This document shows positions 1 through 7,914 of a stretch of 64,000 nt of DNA, one piece after another. The stretch is from an uncultured Collinsella sp. (GTDB lineage Bacteria > Actinomycetota > Coriobacteriia > Coriobacteriales > Coriobacteriaceae). How positions within the stretch are numbered: the first letter of the stretch is position 1; every line of letters starts with the position of its first letter. The notes below the pieces were generated by a model. The model worked only from the letters and a program-made list of their open reading frames with translations. It was not told the origin of the DNA and ran no database searches. Location of the stretch: positions 46,051-110,050 of the forward strand of contig CAKTWW010000002.1 of NCBI GenBank assembly GCA_934630855.1, in the 5' to 3' direction. The translations under genes were made by a program, and so were the position numbers.

Positions 1-1110
1 CACGATGGTGAGCGCGTTGTCGTGGCTCCCGGTGGCGCCGGCGGCCTGGGCAATACGCACTTTGTGACGTCGGTGCGCCGCGCGCCCGCGTTCGCCCAGC
101 TGGGTGAGCCGGCCGAGGAGCACTGGATCGAGCTCGAGATGAAGCTCATGGCCGATGCTGCGCTCGTGGGCTTCCCTTCGGTGGGCAAGTCCTCGCTCAT
201 CGCGCGCATGAGTGCCGCCCGCCCCAAGATCGCCGACTACCCGTTTACCACGCTCGTGCCCAACCTCGGCATGGTGCGCGCCGGCGAGTACTCCTATGTC
301 GTTGCCGACGTTCCCGGCCTCATTGAGGGCGCGAGCGTGGGCAAGGGCCTGGGCCATCAGTTCCTGCGTCACATCGAGCGCACGGCGCTAATCATGCATG
401 TCGTCGATATGACGGGCGGCTTTGAGGATCGCGACCCGGTCGAGGATTACCGTATTATCAACCGCGAGCTCGAGCAGTATGGTGCCGAGCTTTCGGAGCG
501 TCCGCAGATCGTCGTCGCCAACAAGTGCGATGCGCCGGGTACGGCCGACAAGATTGCCGACCTGAAGCGCGCGGCGCTCGACGACGGGCATATGTTCTTT
601 GCGGTGTCTGCCGTGACGGGTGCTGGCCTTAACACGCTGATGCTTGCCGTGGGCGAGCAGGTAGCTAAGCTCCGCGCCGAGCTTGCGGTATCCGATGAGC
701 CGGTCGATCTTCGTGATGACGAGTGGGAGCGCCGCCGCCTGCAGCGCGAGAAGCGTTTCCGTATTGTCCAGGAAGAGCCTCACGCCTTCCGCGTCGTGGG
801 TCGCGCGATCGAGCGCATGGTCATTCAGACCGACTGGGAAAACGAGGAGGCCGTCATCTACCTGCAGCATAAGTTTGCTCGCATGGGCGTTGACGATGCG
901 CTCGAGAAGGCCGGCTGCCGTGCGGGTGACGAAGTCCGCATCTGCCAGCGCGCCTTTGACTTTGAGGGCGCCGAGGACTTCTCTGAGTACGAGGACGAGC
1001 TCGAGGACGCCGTCGAGGTCGTTGAGGTGGCAGACGCCACGGACGAGAACGTCGAGGTTATCGATGTGGCAGGCCTCGCCGACGATGTCGAGACCCCGGA
1101 GGGCGAGTAG
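1..1110 (+). CDS. obg: GTPase Obg/CgtA, 5' end cut off by window
   Basis: Ribosome-associated GTPase acting in late 50S assembly and stress signalling. The frame is open from the first base, so the start and most of the glycine-rich Obg fold lie outside the window; 369 residues are visible. They show the end of the Obg fold (APGGAGGLGN), the G1 loop GFPSVGKSS near residue 57, the switch DVPGLIEGA, the NKCD specificity motif, then a C-terminal OCT domain and a very acidic tail. A GTG at 22 is internal, not the start. It is first in obg-nadD-yqeK-rsfS, with 3 bases to nadD. Identification is secure. Confidence 0.96.
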   Translation, partial: HDGERVVVAPGGAGGLGNTHFVTSVRRAPAFAQLGEPAEEHWIELEMKLMADAALVGFPSVGKSSLIARMSAARPKIADYPFTTLVPNLGMVRAGEYSYVVADVPGLIEGASVGKGLGHQFLRHIERTALIMHVVDMTGGFEDRDPVEDYRIINRELEQYGAELSERPQIVVANKCDAPGTADKIADLKRAALDDGHMFFAVSAVTGAGLNTLMLAVGEQVAKLRAELAVSDEPVDLRDDEWERRRLQREKRFRIVQEEPHAFRVVGRAIERMVIQTDWENEEAVIYLQHKFARMGVDDALEKAGCRAGDEVRICQRAFDFEGAEDFSEYEDELEDAVEVVEVADATDENVEVIDVAGLADDVETPEGE

Positions 1111-1113
1111 ACC

Positions 1114-1791
1114 ATGTCGCTGCGCGGTGGAATCGGTTTGCCCGAGCTGCCCATCAAGGATGGGCGGGAGTTTAGGCTTGGCATTATGGGCGGCACCTTC
1201 GACCCGATCCATTACGGTCACCTGGTGACCGCCGAGCAGGCGCGCGAGTCGCTCGACCTGGATGCCGTGCTCTTTATGCCGGCGGGCTCTCCCGCCTTTA
1301 AGCTCGACAAACCGGTGACGCCTGCTGAGGACCGTTATGCCATGACGGTCCTCGCGACTGCCGCGAACCCCGCCTTTTTGGCGAGCCGGTTCGAAATCGA
1401 TCGTGCCGGTGTCACCTACACAGCCGATACGCTGCGCGCCCTGCGCGAGTTTTACCCGCCACAGGTAAAGCTCTACTTTATTACGGGCGCCGATGCAATT
1501 ATCGATATTGTGACCTGGCATAATGCCGACGAAATTGCCGAGCTGGCAACTTTTATTGCCGCGACACGTCCCGGTTTTGATATCGATACAGCTCGCGCGC
1601 GGATTAAAGAGTCGGGCCTGCCGTTCGACGTGCGCTATATCCAGATTCCGGCGCTGGCGATTAGCTCGACCAACATTCGCAAGCGGGTTGCCCGCGGCAT
1701 GAGCGCGCGCTATCTTACGAGCGAGTCCGTGCTCGGCTACATTCGCAAGCGCGGTCTGTATGCCGATCTGGGTCAAGAAGATTTTGAGTGA
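1114..1791 (+). CDS. nadD: Nicotinate-nucleotide adenylyltransferase
   Basis: Cytosolic enzyme that adenylates nicotinate mononucleotide with ATP to make deamido-NAD, a step of NAD synthesis. The 225-residue protein has the nucleotidyltransferase motif GGTFDPIHYGHL (about residues 26-37) and the C-terminal ISSTNIRKR motif. About 20 residues precede the Rossmann core, slightly more than usual; the ATG at 1114 is kept because a GGAGGGCGAG Shine-Dalgarno lies just upstream, inside the end of obg. Co-transcribed with obg and followed 12 bases later by yqeK, an order common in Gram-positive bacteria. Confidence 0.95.
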   Translation: MSLRGGIGLPELPIKDGREFRLGIMGGTFDPIHYGHLVTAEQARESLDLDAVLFMPAGSPAFKLDKPVTPAEDRYAMTVLATAANPAFLASRFEIDRAGVTYTADTLRALREFYPPQVKLYFITGADAIIDIVTWHNADEIAELATFIAATRPGFDIDTARARIKESGLPFDVRYIQIPALAISSTNIRKRVARGMSARYLTSESVLGYIRKRGLYADLGQEDFE

Positions 1792-1803
1792 TGGGGGAGA
1801 ACG

Positions 1804-2412
1804 TTGTCGGTAGAGGATCAGTTTGAGGGCGATGAGCGCGCGCTGCTCAAGCGCATTCAAGAGCTGCTCGACGTGCGCATGAAGGATAAGCGCAAGCGCT
1901 ATGTGCATTCGTTGGGCGTTGCCGAGACCGCGTTGCATCTGGCCGAGGTGTACGGTGTCGATCGCCTTGATGCCGCTGCCGCCGGCCTGATCCACGACTG
2001 GGATAAGGTGCTCTCCGATGATGAGCTCGTGGCCCGCGCGCTGCACTATGGCATCAAGGTCGCCGGTTCGCCCTCTGCCGCGACGCCGCTGCTCCATGGC
2101 CCGGTTGCCGCCTATGAGCTTCCGCAGCTCTTTCCCGAGCTGTCGCCGGCGGTCTTTCAAGCTGTCGACCGTCACACGGTAGGCGCTTGCGATATGACGC
2201 CGCTCGATATGGTGGTCTTTGTGGCCGATGCCATCGAGCCCAACCGTCATGGCGACTATGCCCATGCGCTGCGCAAGATGGTGGGGAAGTCCTCGCTCGA
2301 TGAGTTGTTCTTCTCCTGTTTTGCGCAGGGTCTGGTCTATGTAATCCAGTCCGGACGCTATCTTTATCCCACGGCAATTACGATTTATAACCATTACGCC
2401 CAGCTGCGCTAG
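1804..2412 (+). CDS. yqeK: YqeK-family HD phosphohydrolase
   Basis: HD-superfamily metal-dependent hydrolase. Characterised YqeK members cleave diadenosine tetraphosphate symmetrically. The HD motif is in GLIHDWDKVL (about residues 61-70); an upstream His in KRYVHSLGV and a downstream Asp in VVFVADAIEPNR complete the usual metal ligands. It starts at TTG 1804 behind a GGGGGAG Shine-Dalgarno, and no in-frame ATG gives the full fold. Its place between nadD and rsfS is the standard context for this family. Substrate is inferred from the family. Confidence 0.9.
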   Translation: MSVEDQFEGDERALLKRIQELLDVRMKDKRKRYVHSLGVAETALHLAEVYGVDRLDAAAAGLIHDWDKVLSDDELVARALHYGIKVAGSPSAATPLLHGPVAAYELPQLFPELSPAVFQAVDRHTVGACDMTPLDMVVFVADAIEPNRHGDYAHALRKMVGKSSLDELFFSCFAQGLVYVIQSGRYLYPTAITIYNHYAQLR

Positions 2413-2439
2413 CTCGGGCTGTCGAGAAAGAGGTATTCC

Positions 2440-2895
2440 ATGGCCGACGAGACCATGACTGACGAGCAGATTCTTGAGGGTGTGGGGCACAAGAGCTTCG
2501 TTGCCACGTCTGACCGCACTGCCGCTTCGCTGTCCACGAGCGGCGTGGCAGCCGAGGACGTTGCCCGCGCCGCCGCGCAGGCCGCCTACGATAAGAAGGG
2601 CGAGGACGTGCAGGTGCTCGACCTGACCGAGCTCTCCGACGTGTGCGACTACTTTGTCCTTGCCACCGGCACCAATAACCGCCAGGTCGACTCGATCGTC
2701 GATGAGATCGAGGAGAAGGTCGCCGAGGCTTGCAGTGAGCACCCGTTCTCCATCGAGGGCCGCGAGCAGAAGACCTGGATGCTCATGGACTACGGCTCGG
2801 TCGTCGTCCACGTCTTCACCCCCGAGGCCCGCGAGTTCTACCGACTCGAGAAGCTCTGGGGCGACGCCCCCCAGCTTCCCCTCGACCTCCTCTAG
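2440..2895 (+). CDS. rsfS: Ribosomal silencing factor RsfS
   Basis: RsfS/Iojap protein binds L14 on the 50S subunit and blocks subunit joining when nutrients are short. The core runs from about residue 43 (ARAAAQAAYDKK) through LTELSDVCDYFVLATGTNNRQV and MDYGSVVVHVFTPEAREFY to LEKLWGDA near the end. The 151-residue protein carries about 40 extra residues before the core, which are less conserved; the ATG at 2455 is an alternative start. Last gene of the obg operon, followed by a clear terminator at 2941. Confidence 0.93.
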   Translation: MADETMTDEQILEGVGHKSFVATSDRTAASLSTSGVAAEDVARAAAQAAYDKKGEDVQVLDLTELSDVCDYFVLATGTNNRQVDSIVDEIEEKVAEACSEHPFSIEGREQKTWMLMDYGSVVVHVFTPEAREFYRLEKLWGDAPQLPLDLL

Positions 2896-2940
2896 TAGTT
2901 AATGTGGGACGGGGCTCTTTTAGCTACCCTCGCGCATTTC

Positions 2941-2982
2941 GCCGGGCAGTTGCAGCATCTGCAGCTGCCCGGCTTTCTTTTT
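2941..2982 (+). terminator. Rho-independent terminator after rsfS
   Basis: Near-perfect stem GCCGGGCAG-TGCAG / CTGCA-CTGCCCGGC with a 3-base loop, followed by TTTCTTTTTG. It ends the obg-rsfS operon and lies between convergent rsfS and dinB. Confidence 0.9.
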
Positions 2983-2994
2983 GCCAAAAAGTAG

Positions 2995-4248
2995 CTAATC
3001 GTTGAAGCGGGATTGGCGGCCGAAGGTTAGGGCTGCGTCGCCGAATTTGTCTCGGACGGCGTCTATGGCGACGGAGAGGTCGCGGCGGTCGCTCGACTGG
3101 GCGCCGCGGTCATCCACTTCGCAAAACAGGTCGGTTTGGATGCCGCCCTGGTGGTTGAAGTCGCTCATGCCGATGCCGGCCAGGCGTACGTGCATACCTT
3201 CCTGCCAGATGTTGTCGAGCAACTCGAGTGCTACGGCCACAAAGATGTTCTCGTCATCGGTGGGGTGGGAAAGCCTGCGCTGTGCCGTGCGACCACTGCC
3301 GTAAGAGTATTTGAGCTTGAGTGTCACGGTGCCGCCCGTAAGCCCCTGGCGGCGCAGACGGCGCCCAACCGATTCGCCCAGCAGCGCAATCGCCGCCTCA
3401 ATGTCTCCACGCTCGGTCAGATCGCGCGTGAACGTGCGCTCATTGCTCACCGATTTGACCTCGCGCTCCTCATCCAGGCTTGTGACCTCGGAAATCTCGA
3501 GACCCAGCGCGCGCTGGCGCATACGCTCGCCGTTCACGCCAAAGATTGCAGCCAACGTCGACTCCGGCGCGCGCGACAGCTCGCCCAGCGTATAGATTCG
3601 CATGCGGCGCAGCCGCTCCTCGGCCGAGCGCCCGATACCGCTCATCGCAGACACCGGCAGCGCGGCCAAGAAGCGCTGCTCCGTGCCGGGGCGTACGATG
3701 GTCAGACCAAACGGTTTGTCGCGCTCGCTCGCGATCTTGGCAACCGTCTTGTTGCAGCCGACGCCAATGGAGCAGGTCACTCCCAGCGCAGCCACGCGAT
3801 CGCTAATGCGCCGCGCCACCAGCAGCGGGTCCTCGGGCGCAAAGCGGCCCGGCGTGATATCAATAAAGGCCTCGTCGATGGACACGCGCTCCACGCGCGG
3901 CGTCTCGTCGGCAAGAATCGCCATGACCTGCGCGCTCACCTCGCGGTAGCGATCGAAGTGCCCGTGTGTCCAAATTGCCTGCGGGCACAGACGCCGTGCT
4001 TCGGCCGAGGCCATGGCGGAATGCACGCCAAAACGACGCGCCTCATACGAACATGTGGACACGACGCCGCGTGATTCGGCATCGCCGCCCACAATGAGCG
4101 GCTTGCCTCGCCACTCGGGGTGGTCGAGCATCTCCACGCTCGCAAAAAACGCATCGAGGTCCATCAGGCCCACCGCCGGACCCGTCCAGGGCGGCGGCGT
4201 GACGCCCGCAGCATTCTCATAACCGTATGTATGTTCGCGTCTTTCCAT
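2995..4248 (-). CDS. dinB: DNA polymerase IV (Y-family)
   Basis: Error-prone translesion polymerase that bypasses damaged template bases. The 417-residue protein has the catalytic block GLMDLDAFFASVEMLDHPEW near residue 27, the second acidic motif VSIDEAFIDI, then palm, finger, little-finger and C-terminal regions of normal length. The C-terminus lacks an obvious beta-clamp pentapeptide, though LFCEV near residue 375 is worth testing. It is a single-gene unit, convergent with the obg operon and divergent from rpsP. The ATG lies 6 bases after a TATACT box with no Shine-Dalgarno, so the mRNA may be leaderless. I see no LexA-type box. Confidence 0.95.
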   Translation of the reverse strand: MERREHTYGYENAAGVTPPPWTGPAVGLMDLDAFFASVEMLDHPEWRGKPLIVGGDAESRGVVSTCSYEARRFGVHSAMASAEARRLCPQAIWTHGHFDRYREVSAQVMAILADETPRVERVSIDEAFIDITPGRFAPEDPLLVARRISDRVAALGVTCSIGVGCNKTVAKIASERDKPFGLTIVRPGTEQRFLAALPVSAMSGIGRSAEERLRRMRIYTLGELSRAPESTLAAIFGVNGERMRQRALGLEISEVTSLDEEREVKSVSNERTFTRDLTERGDIEAAIALLGESVGRRLRRQGLTGGTVTLKLKYSYGSGRTAQRRLSHPTDDENIFVAVALELLDNIWQEGMHVRLAGIGMSDFNHQGGIQTDLFCEVDDRGAQSSDRRDLSVAIDAVRDKFGDAALTFGRQSRFND

Positions 4249-4254
4249 GTCATG

Positions 4255-4260
4255 AGTATA
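4255..4260 (-). promoter_or_regulatory. -10 box of dinB, probably leaderless
   Basis: On the minus strand TATACT is followed by 6 bases and then the dinB ATG at 4248, which puts the expected transcription start on or next to the start codon. No convincing -35 is visible. Confidence 0.6.
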
Positions 4261-4292
4261 CCGCGCAGCTCATGTGGGGTGCGTGGATGTGC

Positions 4293-4320
4293 TTGCAAAT
4301 CGCGAATTCTTGTCTAAGAT
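4293..4320 (+). promoter_or_regulatory. Upstream promoter of rpsP operon
   Basis: TTGCAA, 16-base spacer, TAAGAT. A start near 4327 would give a leader of about 120 bases before rpsP. Confidence 0.6.
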
Positions 4321-4364
4321 ATGGATTTGCCTTCGACTACACCGAAGAAGTTGGTCTCACGGAC

Positions 4365-4393
4365 TTCACCTGCCCGCGTCGATGGCGTATTAT
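4365..4393 (+). promoter_or_regulatory. Second, proximal promoter of rpsP operon
   Basis: TTCACC, 17-base spacer, TATTAT. It would start transcription about 50 bases before the rpsP TTG. Together with the upstream box this suggests tandem promoters. Confidence 0.5.
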
Positions 4394-4449
4394 GTTCAAC
4401 TGTTTGTTTGTAGTTGCAGCCTAAAGCTGCTTGGTTGGAGGAGTTTCCT

Positions 4450-4791
4450 TTGGCAGTCAAGATTCGCCTTGCTCGTCACGGCGCTAAGAAGCGTCCGTAC
4501 TACCGTGTCGTCGTCGCCGATTCCCGCGCCCCGCGTGACGGTCGTATCATCGAGGAGGTTGGCCGCTACAACCCGATGACCGCCCCCAAGACCATTAACC
4601 TCGATCTCGAGAAGATCGCCGACTGGCAGTCCAAGGGCGCGCAGCTCACTGACGCCGTCGCCGCTCTGGTCAAGGCCGCCAACGAGGGCGAGAAGACCGA
4701 GACCGTCGTCAAGAAGTCCAAGAAGCAGCTCGCCAAAGAGGCCGAGGCCGCTAAGGCTGCCGCTGAGGCCGCTGAGGGCGCCGAGGAGTAA
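4450..4791 (+). CDS. rpsP: 30S ribosomal protein S16
   Basis: Small-subunit assembly protein. The N-terminus [31 protein letters not shown] is the conserved S16 block. The start is TTG 4450, preceded by GGAGGAG with 6-base spacing; an upstream in-frame TTG at 4414 lacks a ribosome site and would add 12 unconserved residues. The 113-residue protein ends in a Lys/Ala/Glu-rich tail of about 30 residues. First gene of rpsP-khpA-rimM-trmD-lepB; ffh and rplS, often neighbours of this cluster, are not here (rplS lies 10 kb downstream). Confidence 0.96.
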   Translation: MAVKIRLARHGAKKRPYYRVVVADSRAPRDGRIIEEVGRYNPMTAPKTINLDLEKIADWQSKGAQLTDAVAALVKAANEGEKTETVVKKSKKQLAKEAEAAKAAAEAAEGAEE

Positions 4792-4794
4792 ATC

Positions 4795-5079
4795 GTGCCT
4801 GAGGTTGACGCTGCACAGCTCGAGGGTGAGGCAATGCTCTCAGATCGCATCGCCGATCTCGTCGAATATCTCGTTGTTCAGATCGTCGACGACCCGGATT
4901 CCGTGAGCCTTGAGGTCATCGATGGTGACGACGCCTCTACGATTGAGGTTTCGGTTGCCGAGGATGATGTCGCTAAGGTCATCGGCCGTCGTGGCCGTAC
5001 CATCAAGGCCATTCGCACGCTCGCCCGTGCACTGGCCGCTCGCCTCGACACCGCTGTCGAGGTAGAGGTTCTGGGCTAG
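4795..5079 (+). CDS. khpA: KH-domain RNA-binding protein KhpA
   Basis: Small single KH-domain protein (YlqC/KhpA family), which in Gram-positives pairs with KhpB and binds RNA involved in cell division and elongation. The KH loop is AKVIGRRGRTIKAIRTLARA (about residues 61-80). The GTG at 4795 has a GAGGAG 6 bases upstream, so the 94-residue form is chosen; an ATG at 4834 would give 81 residues, closer to the family norm, but its ribosome site is only 3 bases away. Position between rpsP and rimM is conserved across Gram-positives. Confidence 0.9.
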   Translation: MPEVDAAQLEGEAMLSDRIADLVEYLVVQIVDDPDSVSLEVIDGDDASTIEVSVAEDDVAKVIGRRGRTIKAIRTLARALAARLDTAVEVEVLG

Positions 5080-5083
5080 GACC

Positions 5084-5605
5084 TTGAGGTCCCAGTACAA
5101 AAACATCGCCCGTGTGGTCAAGCCGCACGGAAGGAAGGGGGAGGTCCTCGCGCAGCCGCTGCGGGGGCTTCCTTCTGTATTGAAGCCGGGTATGCGCGTC
5201 GCCCTGACGCCGCCGGCGCTCAAGCGTGACCGCTTTTGTACGGTCATGTCCGTTACCGATACGGGCGATGGCGATCTGGTCTCGTTTGAGGGTATTGACG
5301 ACTTGACGGCCGCCGAGGGCATTACCGGTTGCTATGTTCTGGCTAACCGCGATGACTTTGAGCTCGATTCGCTCGACGCCGCCTATACCGACCTGATGGG
5401 TCGCGAGGTGGTCGACGAGCGCTTTGGCTCGATCGGCTCGATCGTCGAGATCATGTCGACGCCCGCCAACGATGTTTGGGTTGTCGAGGGCGATCGGTAC
5501 GGCGAGGTGCTGATTCCCGTGATCGAGCAGGTCGTGCTCGATCTTCCCGACACAGGAACAATTTCCGTCCATGTTATGGACGGCTTGATCGATATGGACA
5601 AGTAG
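5084..5605 (+). CDS. rimM: 16S rRNA processing protein RimM
   Basis: Assembly factor for the 30S head that binds S19. The N-terminal half (YKNIARVVKPHGRKGEVLAQPLRG) is the RimM beta-barrel; the C-terminal PRC-barrel includes LMGREVVDERFGSIGSIVEI and VLIPVIEQVVLDLP. The start is TTG 5084, the only usable one because a stop closes the frame at 5063; the ribosome site (GCTAGG) is weak and overlaps the end of khpA, so translation is probably coupled. 173 residues, normal length. Confidence 0.93.
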   Translation: MRSQYKNIARVVKPHGRKGEVLAQPLRGLPSVLKPGMRVALTPPALKRDRFCTVMSVTDTGDGDLVSFEGIDDLTAAEGITGCYVLANRDDFELDSLDAAYTDLMGREVVDERFGSIGSIVEIMSTPANDVWVVEGDRYGEVLIPVIEQVVLDLPDTGTISVHVMDGLIDMDK

Positions 5606-5615
5606 GGAGGTCAAC

Positions 5616-6374
5616 ATGCTAATCGAGACCCTTTCGGTCTTTCCCGAGATGTTTGAGCCCGTTATGTCTACGTCGATCTTGGGCCGTGCCCGCAAGGCCG
5701 GCCTTTTTGATTTTAAGGCGTATAACCTGCGCGACTGGACGCACGACCGCCATCGCACCGTCGATGACGAGCCGTACGGAGGCGGGCAGGGCATGCTCAT
5801 GAAGGTCGAGCCTATTGCCGAGGCCATCGAGGCTATTAGCTCCGAGGGCCCCAAGCCCACCGTGGTGTTTTTTACCCCCTGTGGCGAGCCCTTTACGCAG
5901 CATGTGGCCGAGCGTCTGCTCAAAAGCGAGCGTCTGCTGTTTGTGTGCAGCCGCTACGAAGGCGTCGACGAGCGCGCGTATGCATATGCCGACGAGCGTC
6001 TGTCGATCGGCGACTACGTGCTTACGGGTGGCGAGCTACCCGCCATGGTCGTTGCCGATGCCGTCGTGCGCCTCATTCCCGGCGCCCTGGGCGACGAGAT
6101 GAGCAACGTGGACGAGTCGTTCTCGACCGCCGAGGACGGAGGCCTGCTCGAGTACGCGCAGTACACGCGTCCTGCCGAGTTTAACGGTGAGGGCGTGCCT
6201 CCGGTGCTCGTGAGCGGCGACCACGCCAAGGTCGATGCTTGGCGTCGCAAGAACGCCATCGAGCGTACCTGTCGTTGGCGTCCCGATCTGATCGAGACGG
6301 CACGGCTCACGCCCGAGGAGCGCGCGTACGCTCAGGATATCCTTGACGCTTCGTATTCGCAGAGCGAGGAGTGA
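5616..6374 (+). CDS. trmD: tRNA (guanine37-N1)-methyltransferase
   Basis: SPOUT-class enzyme that makes m1G37 in tRNA, preventing +1 frameshifts. Conserved segments: LSVFPEMFEPVMSTSILGRA at the N-terminus, DDEPYGGGQGM, and the knot region YEGVDERAYAYADERLSIGDYVLTGGE with LPAMVVADAVVRLIPG (about residues 112-155). 252 residues, normal. A clear AGGGAGG ribosome site precedes the ATG. It ends in a TGA two bases before the lepB ATG. Confidence 0.97.
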   Translation: MLIETLSVFPEMFEPVMSTSILGRARKAGLFDFKAYNLRDWTHDRHRTVDDEPYGGGQGMLMKVEPIAEAIEAISSEGPKPTVVFFTPCGEPFTQHVAERLLKSERLLFVCSRYEGVDERAYAYADERLSIGDYVLTGGELPAMVVADAVVRLIPGALGDEMSNVDESFSTAEDGGLLEYAQYTRPAEFNGEGVPPVLVSGDHAKVDAWRRKNAIERTCRWRPDLIETARLTPEERAYAQDILDASYSQSEE

Positions 6375-6376
6375 GT

Positions 6377-6940
6377 ATGGTTTCATCGCAGCATTCCGCG
6401 CTGAGGAGCGCTTTTGAGTGGATCGCGGTCGTCGCAATCGCGCTCGCCGCCACTTTCCTGATCCGCACGTTTGTGATCGAGCCCTTTGTGGTGCCCACCG
6501 GCTCCATGGAGTCCACGATCGAGATTGGCGATCAGATTCTGGCGCAAAAGGTGACGCTTGAGCTTGGGCAGCCTGTCAGCCAAGGCGACATCGTGGTGTT
6601 CCACAACCCCGACGCCACGTCCGAGCATGATGTGCTGGTAAAGCGCGTTATCGCCACGGCCGGCCAGACGGTTGACCTCCAGGATGGCAAGGTCGTTGTC
6701 GACGGTCAGACGCTCGACGAGGACTATACGACCGGCCAGAGCTGGCCGTTGTCTGTCCAGTCGCCCGGCGCCCAGGTGAGTTATCCCTACACCGTCCCCG
6801 ACGATTGTGTGTGGGTGATGGGCGACAACCGCGAGAACTCAGCCGACTCCCGCTACTTTGGCCCGGTCGACCGCTCCGATCTGATTGCCGTGGCACTTGT
6901 GCGCTACTGGCCGCTCAACCGCATCGGCGCTATCGACTAA
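6377..6940 (+). CDS. lepB: Signal peptidase I
   Basis: Membrane serine protease that cleaves signal peptides from secreted proteins. One N-terminal membrane helix (FEWIAVVAIALAATFLIRTFVI, about residues 12-33) is followed by the catalytic Ser motif PTGSMESTIEIGD, the catalytic Lys in LVKRVIATAGQ, and the box GDNRENSADSRYFGPV. ATG 6377 is preferred to GTG 6371 because GAGGA lies 6 bases upstream of it. 187 residues, Gram-positive type. Last gene of the rpsP operon; no terminator follows before the glyQ promoter. Confidence 0.95.
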   Translation: MVSSQHSALRSAFEWIAVVAIALAATFLIRTFVIEPFVVPTGSMESTIEIGDQILAQKVTLELGQPVSQGDIVVFHNPDATSEHDVLVKRVIATAGQTVDLQDGKVVVDGQTLDEDYTTGQSWPLSVQSPGAQVSYPYTVPDDCVWVMGDNRENSADSRYFGPVDRSDLIAVALVRYWPLNRIGAID

Positions 6941-6944
6941 AAAC

Positions 6945-6953
6945 CGCTATAGT
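6945..6953 (+). promoter_or_regulatory. Extended -10-like box upstream of glyQ
   Basis: CGCTATAGT ends 46 bases before the glyQ ATG. It matches the TGCTATAGT form seen before rpsT and rpmB except for the first base. No good -35 is visible. Confidence 0.45.
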
Positions 6954-6999
6954 ACAGTACCTAACCGTGTAATCGTTTCGACGAGGGGATATTAGAGGC

Positions 7000-7911
7000 A
7001 TGAACGCTTCACCGCTTTCCTTCCAAGACATCATCCTGCGCCTCCAGCAGTACTGGGGCGAGCAGGGCTGCGTCATTATGCAGCCCTATGACTCCGAGGT
7101 CGGTGCCGGTACCTTCCATACCGCGACCACGCTGCGCTCGCTCGGTCCCGCCGAGTGGCGCACCTGCTATGCGCAGCCCTGCCGCCGTCCTGCCGACGGC
7201 CGCTACGGCGAGAACCCCAACCGCATGCAGCACTACTATCAGTTCCAGGTGCTCATCAAGCCCTCGCCGGTCAATGCCCAGGAACTCTACCTGGGTTCGC
7301 TGGCCGCCATCGGCCTGGACCCCAACGACCATGACGTCCGCTTTGTCGAGGACGACTGGGAGAGCCCGACGCTCGGTGCTTGGGGCCTTGGCTGGGAGGT
7401 CTGGCTCAACGGCATGGAGGTCACGCAGTTCACGTACTTCCAGCAGGTGGGCGGCATCGAGGTCGACCCCGTGCCCGTCGAGATCACCTACGGCCTGGAG
7501 CGTATCGCCATGTACGCACAGGGCGTCAACTCGGTCTACGACCTGGTGTGGAGCTACCTGCCCGACGGTAAGCCCATGACCTACGGTGACGTGTTCCTGG
7601 AGAACGAGCGTGAGTTCAGCGCCTACAACTTTGAGGTCGCCAACGTCGAGATGATGCGTCAGAAGTTTGACGACTACGAGGCCGAGTGCCACTCCTGCCT
7701 GGAGCGCAAGCTTCCGCTGCCGGCATATGACTGCGTCATGAAGTGCAGCCATGCCTTCAACCTGCTCGATGCCCGCGGTGCGCTGTCCGCGGTCGAGCGC
7801 GCGAACTACATCCTGCGCGTCCGCGCCGTCGCCAAGGCGTGCTGCGAGGCCTACATGGCCGAGGTCGCCGGAATCAACGAGAATGCCGACCAGGAAGGCG
7901 AGGTGGCGTAA
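7000..7911 (+). CDS. glyQ: Glycyl-tRNA synthetase alpha subunit
   Basis: Catalytic (aminoacylation) subunit of the tetrameric alpha2-beta2 glycyl-tRNA synthetase. The 303-residue protein has the family N-terminus [26 protein letters not shown], the class II segments around [15 protein letters not shown] and [22 protein letters not shown]. It starts with ATG 7000, with only a weak GAGG ribosome site, and is followed 3 bases later by glyS. Confidence 0.97.
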   Translation: MNASPLSFQDIILRLQQYWGEQGCVIMQPYDSEVGAGTFHTATTLRSLGPAEWRTCYAQPCRRPADGRYGENPNRMQHYYQFQVLIKPSPVNAQELYLGSLAAIGLDPNDHDVRFVEDDWESPTLGAWGLGWEVWLNGMEVTQFTYFQQVGGIEVDPVPVEITYGLERIAMYAQGVNSVYDLVWSYLPDGKPMTYGDVFLENEREFSAYNFEVANVEMMRQKFDDYEAECHSCLERKLPLPAYDCVMKCSHAFNLLDARGALSAVERANYILRVRAVAKACCEAYMAEVAGINENADQEGEVA

Positions 7912-7914
7912 GCC

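Noticed and set aside
388..2811. 807-residue antisense frame over obg-nadD-yqeK-rsfS
   Set aside because: Crosses four real genes, has no domain and no ribosome site; shadow.
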